The position numbers and the translations under genes are program-made. A stretch of DNA of 64,000 nt. Source: Begonia masoniana (lineage: Eukaryota > Streptophyta > Magnoliopsida > Cucurbitales > Begoniaceae). Each line of letters starts with the position of its first letter. Position 1 is the first letter of the stretch. Of the stretch, positions 12,083-23,800 are shown piece by piece. Under the pieces are notes generated by a model. The model was not told the origin of the DNA. It saw nothing but the letters and a program-made list of their open reading frames with translations, and did not search any database. The stretch is taken from the NCBI GenBank assembly GCA_022432975.1, contig CM039512.1:41399501-41463500 (forward strand), in the 5' to 3' direction.

Positions 12083-13065
12083 ATGAAATGAAATACTGAA
12101 ACATAAATCCTAATCATGCAGTTTCTACTTTCACATCTCAGTTGCAATTCCGTTCATTCACTGATATGATCCCTCGGTTCCATTGGGAAGTGCATCAATT
12201 TTCCCAAAGTCATACATTCTCTTCTTGATTAAGGGGCGGATTAGTTCCCTTAACAGCTGATCTGATCCCTCCATTCCATTGGGAGTGGGATTGGTTCTCC
12301 CAAAGTAATAAATCATCTACTCGATTAAGGGGCGGATTACTTCCCTTAATAGCTAATCTGTTTTAACCTGTTCATACCTTACCATAACATTACATATGAA
12401 AATCATTTTCGTATTTCTTCGAAAACATGATGCATGACATACAGAAAACACACAAACACGCATAAACCTATTGTTTTGTGATGTAGGCCCGAAGGCACAC
12501 ACAATACTTCACTTACCTGGTTTTTCCCCGATAGACTCCTGGTTAAAAGCTACCTCGAGAGTTGGCTCACCTAAAACATAAGCACAACATTACTTAACTT
12601 CATTCTAAACCATTCAGAAATTTTAGGGGAAACTAGTTGGAAGCTCGGTTCCTCGAGCATTCCCGATTCATCACCAAAACTTGAACTCAGCTCACACACA
12701 ACATACCTAGAACACTCATTCTACCAGAAGCAAATCTCCAAATGTATAACCTACATTTATCCTAAACCATCAGCAGAAAGGGCTCAAAGAAGAACTCACC
12801 TACGCTGATGAAGAATCAGGCAAGAAAATCGCCGAGAGAGAGTCTGTTGAGCGAGCCAAATACCAAACAAGGAAATGAAACAGTGGCGGCTAAAACCCTT
12901 AGCTAGCCACTTTTAATACTAACCTTTGCAAAAATTACGCATTTGCCCTTGACCAACCAACTTTAACTTAATTGATCAACCAATTAAATTCACTTAGTTC
13001 TATACAAATAAACCTCAAAAGTGCAGCTATAAGAATATCAAGTTAGACAATTACCGGATGCTACA

Positions 13066-13735
13066 CCAATACATGTAAATTCATTTTCGTACTCTTTCAA
13101 AATATGATGCATGACATACAGACAAATTCAAACATATATAATCCTACTATTTTGTGATGTAGGCCCGAAGGCACATGCATACTCCACTTACCTAGCTTCC
13201 TAGAAATGCTCAGTTTCAAACCACTTCGGAAGCTTTGCTCACCTAAGTCATAAACAGAATATCAATTAGATTTTTACTAAACCTCATTCTAATCTATCCA
13301 GAAACCTAAGGAATCTAGTTCGGGAGTTCTATACATAGTGCATTCCTGATTCACCACAAAACCGAAACAAACTCACACCTACAGCATTCACTAGAGCTTA
13401 CATCTATACTCCTCTCTACCATCACTAGTTACAATGTAACACGAAATCGAAGTAGACTCACCTAGTTTGGAGAAAAATCGGAGAGGGAATCACCTGGAGA
13501 GCTTTGCTGAGCTTGAGCTGAATACTGAGAGAGAAAGTATGGAAAATAGTGGCGGCTACAGTGCATTAATCACAAAACCTCTTTCCTTAAATAGGTTATC
13601 ACTATAATGCTATATTTACCATTATGCCATTATTTAGTCATTTATTAACCTAATCACTAATTCTCCCAATTTTATCCATAAACGTACACTACAAGTTGGT
13701 TAAGTAATTTGGTTCAATGAAACCGGGTGTTACAG
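13066..13735 (-). mobile_element. Right part of LTR G, the older target of element A
   Basis: This sequence resembles LTR A (hairpin and donor module at 13150-13195, CAGTGGCGGCTACAGTGC block at 13546) and ends GAAACCGGGTGTTACA at 13735. Element A is inserted in it; the rest lies to the left of the window. The expected TSD of G is GGACA (13736-13740), which cannot be checked here. Confidence 0.8.
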
Positions 13736-14803
13736 GACATTACAGAGAGAGATTGGAAAAGGGAAACATCAAGGCTCCTCTTAGTTATGTATATGCTCAT
13801 TTGATAGTTATGCTTTGAGTGTAGTTTAGATTCTCAGCGTTGTAAATAAAAGTTTGTTATGTTGAAGCCATCAACTATAGGTTTTAAAGAGACTATCAAA
13901 AGAGAGGTCAGAATTGTTGGTGTCCAAGATTTAAAACTAGACAAGTTGTAATAGGGCTGACATAAACTAAAGGGGAAGGGTATAATAGTGTGTTGACTTA
14001 AGTTCCTTCAAGCATCAAATCTAATCTTACACTTGGCGACTGTAAGAGTTTAACATAATTTGGATCCTTAAATCGGAATTAAACAACGGAAGGCTATATA
14101 TTTATTGTAAATCATGAATCTAATTTTTGTCAAGGTGGAGATTTCTAAACATGTCACAAATTTAGATTTCTTATACAAAATTGTAGATTATATAATCTAT
14201 ACTATGTTTAAAAGGAAACGATGCATAAAATTTAATAACTTGAATATTTAAGCAACTTACAGTATGATTGGTATTAATCGTCACATTATTGTCATCCTAT
14301 CGATTTGAAAATGGCTTAAAATGAATGGTTTATATTATATCATGGACTAACCTATGTTCAAGCTTATTTTGTCTTGAAAGTTAAAGATTGCAACTAATAT
14401 AAAACCCAAGAATTTTGGTAAGTTGTATCCTTCTATACATTGACATATTTATGTTTTACATTACTATGTTACTATTATTGAATTATTAGAAAGATAATTT
14501 GTTAACACGAGGGTTATGATGTGCCACGGGATCCAACCATCCACTGTCAAGCAAGGAGATTTTCTAACCTTATTTCTAGTGTTTATTTTATAGGTTATTA
14601 TGGAGGAACGTGCTTTAAAGATATCAAATTCTTCAAGTCGGTATCCACTTGCATTATGGCATTCTTCAAGATGAAGCATAAATGGAAAATCAAGCGCACG
14701 TCGAAGGATTATTTGACTTTCCATAAAAACGGCCTTCAAACAAACCTCCGAGGAGTATTTTGCACATTCAACAGCCTTCAAGATTTTAATTTAAAAAGTG
14801 TTC
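13736..14803. other. Low-copy backbone, no recognised gene
   Basis: This AT-rich sequence belongs to no LTR family in the window. Short open frames exist (for example 14464-14781 minus, 105 codons) but show no domain I recognise and no clear gene structure. After removal of insertion H it continues at 21186. Confidence 0.5.
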
Positions 14804-15685
14804 TGTAACACCCGAATTTTTAAGTTTTTCCCCTTTTTTGCTAAAAAATGTATTTTCGTAAATATAGTGAATTGAACCCGTTTTGCAAACAGGAAGCTAC
14901 CCTTGGAATTAATAGCAATATTCGGTGAAATAAGAAATTTCAGAGAATCCAAATCGATAAGTGAAATGACAAATTAGGTGGATATTGTGACGAGTGGCAA
15001 ACTTGTAATTATGGAAAATATTATTTTTTTTATATAATAAAACACCAAAACTCTTCCTTCCTTAGCCATTTCACGTAAAAACTCTCCAGAGAAGGTTTTC
15101 TCTCCACCTTGGCGATTTTGGTTTCTCTCCTTCACGATTTCTTTAATCGGCCATTGATCGTTCCTTCGTTGATCCATTTTCTCCTCCGTTTTCTTCTACA
15201 ATCAAGCCCTAGGTAAGCCTTGAGCATTATACACGTGTTGTTTTGCCGTTTTTGAGTTGTGTTTTGCTAGGGTTTGGATTAGGGTTTTGACATAAATTAC
15301 CGATTTATGTTAGAAATCGATAGGTTTACCGTAATTATGTCTATTGATGATGTATTGTTGATTTTTACTGGATTGTTAGGTTTGATTGGGGTGATTTCAG
15401 ATAAAACTCCATTGAAGCTAGGTTATGGAATTTGTGAGCGCAATGTGCTCGATAGAATGCTCGAATGACATAAATGGAAGTTTTAGGGAAAGTTGTCTTA
15501 GCTAGGAGTTTCGTTTGGTCTTTGGAGTATATTGGATTTAGCTTTATTGACCAAATTGTGAAATGTCTTAGTTAATGAAGCTAAAAATGAGATGCTCGGC
15601 TTGCTAAGGACGCGTGGAAAGTCTTCATGACTCATTTGGTTGATTTGGCCTACACCATAAGATTGTATGTCGATTGAGGAATTGA

Positions 15686-17963
15686 TGTAACGACCATTAA
15701 ACCTAACCCTTAATTTCCCGTATAAATTTTTTTTAAACCTCTAATTAAAATTAAAACGTCCATAAAACCATTTAAAGAAAATACCTTCAAATAAGTGTTG
15801 AAATTTCTTTGAAAAATTAATTAAAAACATTAAAGAAACATATTAAAACTTCGGCCAAAGGGATCAGGGGTAAAAAGGCCATTTGCCCATGAAAATCCAT
15901 GGCCGATCGATCAGCCAATTCAGCCGATCGATCGGTTATGGTATAAAATTTGGGGGCAAACGATCGCCCCACATATGGGCGATCGATCACCCCTACAGGG
16001 GCGATCGATCGGCACACGCTCTGGAATTTCTTCAATGCGTGACCAAAGAAAACAAAGAGGGGCGATCGATCACCCTCCCTGGCGATCAATCGGCAAGCCC
16101 TCTGTAAATCCAATTTTTCCAGAGAGCTGCCCCTCACTTCTTTCTCCCATCAATTCCCTACGCATCAACTCAAACACTTCTCAATTTTTTTTTCATCAAT
16201 TGCCTCTAAATACTTTATAACAACCTTCCACCCACGTACAATTCACTCTCCCCCCAATCACTCAGAAACCGACCCAAAACACATTTAAACATAATCAAAT
16301 TTCATAAAAACGAACCGCGTGGTTCTGTTTAAAAGTTTAACATTTCCCCCTGTTTGAAAATATCAAAAAAATTACAAAATACTACACAATATCTAGCCAG
16401 ATCCAAGCATCCTAAAATGTTTAACTATACAATTTCCTATATTCCTATCTATCAATTTTCCCAAAACCTTTACCTACGTCCCCACGGGTCAAAATAAGCA
16501 CCGACTGCGCTAGCACACTCCTGCGAGCATTCTTCTTCAACCTGCCTAGACTTCGGGCGGAGGAACGTCGTCCTCACCTGTCTCAAAATCGCCTACACCA
16601 TAGAAAATAAAATGTGAGCTAGAGGCTCAGTAAATCTACGTGAATGCATGTGAATGCTATGCATGTACAGTTCATAAATTATGCATCCTACATTTTCGCT
16701 ATTCATTTCTTTTATGTCACCGGGGCTTCACTCTCGCTAGATAGGAGCGGCACATCCGGCGATTGGATAGGCCCTCGTATCTAACTGGGAGAAAAACATA
16801 CTTCATCAAACAGCCATGTCTGAACCACCGCCACAGACGTGACCATCGTTTCATTTATTAACCTTTTCATTAACATTTCCTTTTCATGAAAATATGCATA
16901 GAAATTCTTTTCATGCCTTTAGAAAAACAATGATGCATGAACATATGCTATGCCATAACGAAATCGAAACATACAAACAATAAACTTAAACAATCAACAA
17001 CATAATTAAGCCTAAACCTAACTACCCAATCTAATTACCCGAACGCAATATATCTTCAATTCCTCGATTTAACGTACATTCTTATGGTGTAGGCCAAGAC
17101 GGCCAAACAAATCACAAAGACTTACCTCACGTCCGTTGCAATTCAAGCTCCGTCCACGAGCCTTGTTCACCTATGGCAATGCACAACATTCGTCATTTAA
17201 ATAAATTCTAAACTATCGAGTTTAGAAAAATTACAAACTCCTAGCTAAAGAAAATCTCTTCAACTCTAAAACACCTCATTGAGGCATTTTATCGAGTAAC
17301 TCGTGCTCGGGAATTTCCAAACCTCCATTAATGGAGTTTTAAAAACTTCCAACCACTCAAAACCTCAATAACCCTCATTAATTCAACTAACTCTTACAAA
17401 CAACCATAAATGCGCCCATTAGAGCCATAAATACGGTAAACCTATCGATTTTAAACTCTATTTCACGTTTTCAACGAAAACCCTAACGAACCCTAACCGT
17501 TTTAAACCCTAGAAATTGAAATCTAATGTTCCAAAAGCTTAGAGCCTTACCTAGGGAGTGAAGATGAAGGGGAAACGTGAAGGGTTGATTCGCTGAAGAA
17601 GAAGAATCGTTGCCGGAAGAGAGGAAACGCCGTGGGAGGGAGAAATGTCGCGTGAATGAGGGGAAATGCTGGAGAAGAAATCAAGTAAGTGTGAGGGAGG
17701 GAGAGTTTTTGTGATTTTATTAAAATTTGGTATGCTTAATTACTCATTTGCCCTTCCTTATGATTTTCAATTTATTCCTCCACAACTTTCGTTATTTAAC
17801 TAATGATTCGTTTTTTTCAAATTTCTTTATTTCACCATAAATTCCAATTTATTATTAAGGCTCCATTAAAACCTTCCGTTCGCAAAACAAACATAATTTG
17901 ACGTATTTACAAAAATGCCGTTTATATTGAAATAAATCAAATCTCGTAAAGCCAGGTGTTACA
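15686..17963 (-). mobile_element. Solo LTR D (group III), TSD ATTGA, inside H
   Basis: The ends are TGTAACGACCATTAAACC and GCCAGGTGTTACA, flanked by ATTGA at 15681-15685 and 17964-17968. It is 2278 bp. The stem arms are 16592-16602 and 17093-17103, with a donor-like CTTACCTC near 17124. A run of CGATCGATCG palindromes lies at 15903-16093 near its 3' end. Confidence 0.92.
15903..16093. repeat. CGATCGATC palindrome cluster in LTR D
   Basis: Seven CGATCRATC-type motifs lie within 190 bases, several flanked by complementary runs (for example GGGCGATCGATCACCCC). LTR R has the same cluster at 57310-57390. Confidence 0.8.
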
Positions 17964-19045
17964 ATTGATGATTTAGGATGTTTTGGGTGTAAATAGGCTT
18001 GGTAGTTATGTTTAGTTTAAGTTATTAAATGTTTAACGTTTATTGTTTGTTATATGCTTTAATTACATTTATAGTATCGTACATGTCCATGCTTCACGTT
18101 TTCTAAAATAGCATGAAATGAACTTCCGTATACGTTTTCATGAAAAGAAAATTACTAATGAAAAGGTATGAATGCACGTTGTCACGTCGAGGAGGTGGTT
18201 TAGACATGGCTGTCCTACAGGTGAAGTATGTTCTTTCTCCCCAGGTAGATGAAAAGGGCTATTCAATCGCTGGATGTGCCGTTTTTATCTACTAAGAGTG
18301 AACCCCCAGTGACATCCCCTTATGTAAAGTAAAGAATGAAAATGACTGCATGATTTTATGAACTGCATATGCATAGCATGTATTCTCATTTACATAAATT
18401 TACTGAGCCTTTAGCTCATAGAATGTCTCTATGGTGTAGGTGATCTCAAGAAAGTTGAGGAATACGTTCCTCCACAAGATAAACACACAAATTGAAGAAG
18501 GATGCTCGTGGGAGTTGTAGCACCCGGCCCTATCGAACCAGCTCTTTTATTATTAATAAAATACACTTTATTAGTCAATAAATTAAGTAGGGTTATTAAA
18601 TAACTTGGCAAAGGGCATTAGAGTAAATTGCAATTTTCAAAGAGTGGATAACGTATTTAAGGGAAGAGGGTTGGGTTTAATGCACTGTAGCCGCCACCAT
18701 TTCATACCATTTCCTCTTCGGGTTTCAACTCAGGCAGACGAGCTCTCTAGGCGATCTTCCTCGCGAGATTCACCTTCGACCTAGGTAAGTTTTCCATTCA
18801 TCTTCTCGATATTATAGTGAGTAGATAGCGGGAGTGCAATGCGTGTGTAACTTGGTGAATGCTGTGAGTGAGCTGAGTTTGAGTTTAGTGCTGAACCAAG
18901 AATGTGCGATGGCCCGAAGTTCTAAGCTAGCTCCTTAGATTCGTGAATGGTGTGGGATGAGATTTAGTGAAGTTCTGATTAGTGTTCTGTTTATGACACT
19001 AGATGAACAGGGCTTTCAAGTAGTTGAAACCGAGCGATTTCCAGG

Positions 19046-19102
19046 AGACCAGGTAAGTAGAGTTTGTTTGTGCCTTCGGGCCTACATCACAAAACAGTAG
19101 GA
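19046..19102 (+). promoter_or_regulatory. Donor-like site plus UUCG hairpin module (best copy)
   Basis: GAGACCAG|GTAAGTAGAG is followed by TGCCTTCGGGCC, which can form GCC(UUCG)GGC, an exceptionally stable tetraloop. The 15-base arm CCTACATCACAAAAC then pairs with GTTTTGTGATGTAGG at 19555-19569. Equivalent modules occur in most LTRs of the window. An RNA-level role is inferred. Confidence 0.6.
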
Positions 19103-20127
19103 TTAATGTATGTTCGTGTGCTTATTTCCAGTTGTCATGCATCATATTTTGAAATGTACGAAAATGAATTTACATGATTTTGAATCGGCAAGGAATGAAC
19201 AGATTGAAACAGTACGTGAAGCAGATTTCCTGTTAAGGGAATTAATCCAACCCTTAATGAGCCAGTGGATTGAGGTTTTGGGAAAAGTGATCCGCTTCCC
19301 AATCCGACAGGGGGATCTGAACAGTTATGAGTATCAGATTTGCTGTTAGGGGAATTAATCCAACCCTTAACGAGCCAGTGGATATTTATACTTTGGGAGA
19401 AATGATCCAACTCCCAATTTCACAGGGGGATCTGTACAGAAACGATGAATATGCAACTGAGATGAGAAAAGTAGAAACTGCATGTTTAGGAATTTATGAT
19501 TCAGTATTTCATTTCACTATTGCTTTACTTGCTTAGCATTAGGCTAATAGATGAGTTTTGTGATGTAGGTGAAGAAGCTTTAGCAGGTGTGTTTACTGAG
19601 TTCACAGAAGGCTAGTTGGGTTGGAGGAGTGCATCCACACAATGTTCTGGCAGCTGATGGGGCAGTTTAATTGATGTCTGTTGGAGTGAAGGTTTTATTA
19701 TCAATGCTTTATTTTAGATGGATCGAGTTTTCATAACAGTAGTGATTTCAGTGTTTTGAACAAATTGAGTTTTATTATTTGATAATGGCATTCCGCTGAG
19801 GTTTGAAGATTTGCACTTGTTGGATTTTAAGCAATACATGGGTTTTAATCCTTTTCCGAGTGATTTCAGTAAGGCAAATAGATTCTTTTTCATAAATGGA
19901 GTTATATTGTATAAGTAGGAGTAGCCAGAATGTCGCCCTGAATCTATCGGTAGATGGGATGTGTTTTGTTATCTGTCGGTAGATGCATTCTATCGGCAGA
20001 AGTTGAGTAGTTTGAACCTACCGGAAGGAGATGTCTATCGGTAGGTGTATCCAAATTTCTATCGGATGATGTCTTTAGTAAAGGCATCGGAAGATGTAGC
20101 CTTATTTCTATCGATAGATATAGACCC

Positions 20128-20302
20128 ATTTCTATCGGCAGATGAAGTCATGTTGACTTCATCGGCAGTTGAAGTTGTATGTGCAGTCGTGTTGGCTTCA
20201 TCGGCAGATGAAGTCATGTTGACTTCATCGGCAAATGAAGTTGTGCTGACGTCATCGGCAGATGAAATCGTGCTGACGTCATCGGCAGATGAAGTTGTGC
20301 TG
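20128..20302 (+). repeat. 27-bp repeat, about six copies, in LTR F
   Basis: The units contain TCATCGGCAGATGAAGT, itself a TTCATC/GATGAA inverted repeat. Two units carry TGACGTCA. The length is a multiple of three, so the array reads as a repeated SADEVxLTS peptide, probably by chance. Confidence 0.8.
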
Positions 20303-20825
20303 GCGTTACAGGAGTACATTGAGCAGTCGGTGCGATTTTGACCCGTGGGGACGATGTATAGGTATTTTGGGTATGTTATGTAGGAATGATATGGAAAAAT
20401 GTATAGGGAGTTTATTTTGGCTTGATTGGTGATTAGCTAGAAAATACCGAGGTTGATAATGGTTTTTAGATAGTTTTGTGGACAAATATATAGAATGTCT
20501 ATTTTGATGGTTTATATAGATGGGTTTACTTTCGATTTTTATGTGTTTCCGCTGCTTTGTTGATTCTGATGAACTAGGTTTTGATTATTAAAGTCGGATT
20601 GTTGATTAGAGTCAGAATTGACAACTTTTGGATGAGGTTTTCAATTAAATGGATGTATATTTTAGGATGTGATAGATATGGATGAATTGAGGAATTTATA
20701 AAGGTGAATTTGATACTTAGGGAGGTAAGGGAGTGAATTGATATTGAGTATGTAGAGTTTGTTAAGTATGGAGGAGAGTGGAGGTGTTGAATGTGTAAAA
20801 AAAATGGGAAAATTGCCTTTGAAGT

Positions 20826-20985
20826 GTCTACCTGTGCTTGCAGGGGTAGACACCTTGCCAGGCAAGGTGTCGACCGATCCCAATACAAATGAAAACCAGA
20901 GGCAAATGAAGTGTCGACCCTTTTAACAGGGGTCGACCCCACCAGACAAGGTGTCGACCCCTCAGACAAGGTGTCGACCAGAGTT
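20826..20985. repeat. GTCGACC motif cluster in LTR H
   Basis: AGGTGTCGACC and GGGTCGACC motifs recur in both orientations about 200-350 bases before the LTR 3' end, the same relative place as the CGATCGATCG clusters of LTRs D and R. Confidence 0.7.
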
Positions 20986-21180
20986 CTTTTTATAGTGTCA
21001 AAGTTGGGATTTTGGTTAATTTTACCTTATAACGAGTCTCCCACGAACGATAGCCTTCTGCTACCAAGGTTTAATATTCTAAACGATGTCGCTCGAGGAA
21101 ATGAATAAAGTCATTAAATAAAGTCGAAAAATTTTACGAGAATTTAAGGAAACAAGGTATAGAAATTATGGGACGTTACA

Positions 21181-22798
21181 TGTTCTTCATAAAAAAATAT
21201 AACTAACATCTCAAAATTTGTACAACAAGTAGGCCATGAACATGGGACATCATTTGCTATGTGATGGGAATCGGAGTGCCAACCGTGACACTCGAATCAC
21301 ATTTACGGAAGCTAAGCACAGAAGAGAGAAGCACGCTAAAGAAACGATGAAAACAGAGGAGAAGATAAACAGAAAATTGCGTAAATGTGAGAAATGATAC
21401 CAGTCAAAGTGGGAGGTGGGAGAGTCAAATAATACTCAGAGAACGCCATCTGGATTGAATGGAATCCTTGCCGGCTGGTAGACGTCAAATTAGCGCTACG
21501 TCAGAAGAGCTTCTTCTCGTATAAGGAGCTCTAGCGTCGGACACAAGCCCTGTATCAATGTTTCTTCCACAGAAGAAACCGGCGGTGAAGATGGTGGTGA
21601 AAACCCGAAGCTGGCTGAGGAGTCGAAGTCAGTAGCTCTCAGCGCATGACTCCCCGGAGGGGGAAACACAGCTTTTGGGTGAAGGTTTCGTCGCCTTCCT
21701 CTGGTATCTGCTCTCGACAGAGAGGAGCAAAGAGAAGCGACTAAGAATACTCCCAAGTAACCCACAAACTCGGAATATACTTTCTGGTGATTCCATCGGG
21801 TGCCATGCACCGCCTGTGGAAGAGCACCGATGAGAAAACCACCAAGATTTCTCTGGAGATGAAGAACTCTTCACTCGATTTTCCAAAGATTTGTATATTA
21901 ACTGACTAACTTACAATTGTTCAACAAATGGTTTAAATAACCAAAGAAATGCCAATGATGAAAACATAAAAGGAATACACAAAATTAACGAAGATAGCCG
22001 TTGCTGGAAATCTAGCCGTTAGAGCGTTCAGTACTTCGGCCTCGTGGGCACGCATCACGATGCTGATTTTGCTTGTGACCTAATGCGTGCAACGCTGCTG
22101 GGTTGTGATTTCTTTAGCTGAAGGCTTTCTTCCTTTTGTAGCATCTTTCCGCTGAAAACTTTTTCAATTGTGGAAGACTTCTTCAATTGGGGGATTTTAC
22201 TTGTGGGCTTGCTCTTGGGCTTTGAGTGGTCCAACTCCTCTTTATGAGTCAAGCTACCTTTGCTCCTTGTTGTATGCCAACTGTTCGATGAAAGTCCTCA
22301 ATGGGCGTCCAACTTCTCCTTTGCTCCAAGACTTTGATCATTGCCAATCTTTATTAGGAAATCACCTACACAATCAATAAACTTTGTTAGAAATATAATA
22401 ATTGATGAACTTACCTTGGTGTGCAATTGATCCTTGGCATCCAAGGCATATCATCATGTCTTGTAGATACATTATAGAGAGGTTTGTTTCTCACAAAGAA
22501 GCCCGAGCCCAAAGGTCAACCCTAGTTCAACCCCTTTCTAGAAGATGTTTAGTACTTTTCATTTTTACAAGTACAGAAACATTTGAATCTTTAGTGTTGT
22601 TGCATTTCCCTCTTGGTTTTAACAGCTGCTTTGATCTTTTGGAAGAGTCAAGGTCAATGTCTATATGGCCACATCTAGAGTACAACGCTTTTTTGGTCTA
22701 GCCAAGTACCTTTTTCCAAATTGGGTAATGTACTTTGTAATGTTCACTTTTTCGGTGAAAAACCTAATTTCTTAAGGTGGTATTTATATCATCTTTAA
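21181..22798 (-). other. Low-copy backbone, possible minus-strand leader or old LTR
   Basis: This is a continuation of the 13736-14803 backbone. The minus strand carries a TATTTAAACC box near 21932-21941, then a G/C-richer stretch with open segments (21496-21810 and 21629-21886), and an upstream lysine/serine-rich open segment at 22055-22252. No domain is recognised, and the 21496-21810 segment begins with GTG, not ATG. It could be the 5' end of an unknown gene or an old Copia-type LTR; the sequence does not decide. Confidence 0.35.
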
Positions 22799-23800
22799 TG
22801 TAACACCCGAGATACGACTAGGTAATTTTCCTAACTATATTAACGGTCATGAATATTTAATCTTCACAGTTTAGAATTTTATGACAATTTTAATTATTTA
22901 CATGTGGGTTTTAAACTAGGTTGAGTGGCAATATTGTAATATTGGAAGTTGAGATCAGTATATAAAGAAAAAGGAAAAGTTTTAAATTTCACTCAAGCCA
23001 CTATAGCCGACATCTTCTACTCTCGGCGATTTCTCCTTCCCCGAGCTCGCACCCTGCCTGCCAGCAATCTCCCTTCGACGACCGGTTTTCCCCGCCATTT
23101 CCTGGATACTCTACGCCCGAGGTATGAGTTTGTCAATGTAGTTATCTGTTAGTTGATTAGCCCTGCCTTCTGCTTGGCATTGTAGTTTAGGACTTTTCCA
23201 ATAGCCGACTAATATTAAGGATATCTAAAATCTGAGAGTTGTAGTGTTATTTCCCGAATCGATTCTGGACATTTTAGATTAATCAATAGTCGAATCTGTT
23301 GGTCTTGTTTTTGGGATTTCAGACTACACTGGGTATTAGACTAAGGAAACTCGGGAATGACTTTAACTAATAGATCCTAGGATGATTTATGAGTAGAGTT
23401 TTAGGATTTTGATTTAACTATTGTAATGCACATGTTTTAGGTGAAGAAGTTGAAGAGAAAAGGTTCAGATTGCTAAGGAGACCAGGTAAATGGATGTATT
23501 AGGATTTCTGGCCACTAGAGCCATACACCATAAGGATACTAGGAAAAAAAAAATTGTTGAAATGTTTAACTGATGATTTTGACTAGTAGTTTGCCATGAT
23601 ATGAAGTATTTGAGCAGGAAGATGTTAAGTTACATGATGTTCTACTCGTTCATACAGTATGAAATTCCTCTGTGAAAATTCGTGTCCATGCATTATGTGC
23701 TCGTTTATGATTAAGTTAAGAATACGAAAAGAAAAACAAATGTAAGCATGATTAAGCGCGGAACGGTGGAAATGACTATGACATGTTCACAAGGATTATG

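Larger units (their letters stand above)
4669..13065 (-). mobile_element. 5' LTR of element A, split by insertions E and C
   Basis: The LTR runs 4669-5365, 9268-9488 and 11566-13065 once insertions E and C, and one copy of each TSD, are removed, giving about 2.1-2.4 kb with its own 275-bp duplication. Its plus-strand ends are TGTAACACCCCGAG and GGATGCTACA. The uninterrupted twin at 1-2030 shows both empty sites directly: GTAGACAAAACACTTGACG at 572-590 and CTCAAATATTCTAATCCC at 800-817. The stem arms here are intact (12031-12045 and 12473-12487, 15 of 15 complementary). Confidence 0.88.
18516..20310 (+). mobile_element. Solo LTR F (group I), TSD GGAGT, inside H
   Basis: The ends are TGTAGCACCCGGCC and CTGGCGTTACA, flanked by GGAGT at 18511-18515 and 20311-20315. 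At 1795 bp it is the shortest complete LTR of its group here. The module is very clear: CCAGGTAAGTAG at 19049-19060, GCCTTCGGGCC hairpin, 5' arm 19081-19095, two-copy repeat 19215-19420, 3' arm 19555-19569. Confidence 0.93.
14804..21180 (+). mobile_element. Solo LTR H (group III), TSD TGTTC, holding D and F
   Basis: The ends are TGTAACACCCGAATTTTT and GGGACGTTACA, flanked by TGTTC at 14799-14803 and 21181-21185. Without D and F it is about 2.3 kb. It is in plus orientation. The 5' arm is at 15649-15659 and the 3' arm at 18430-18440 (CCTACACCATA/TATGGTGTAGG). CTAGGTAAGCC at 15210-15220 looks like a splice donor. A GTCGAC-rich cluster lies near its 3' end (20826-20985). Confidence 0.9.
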
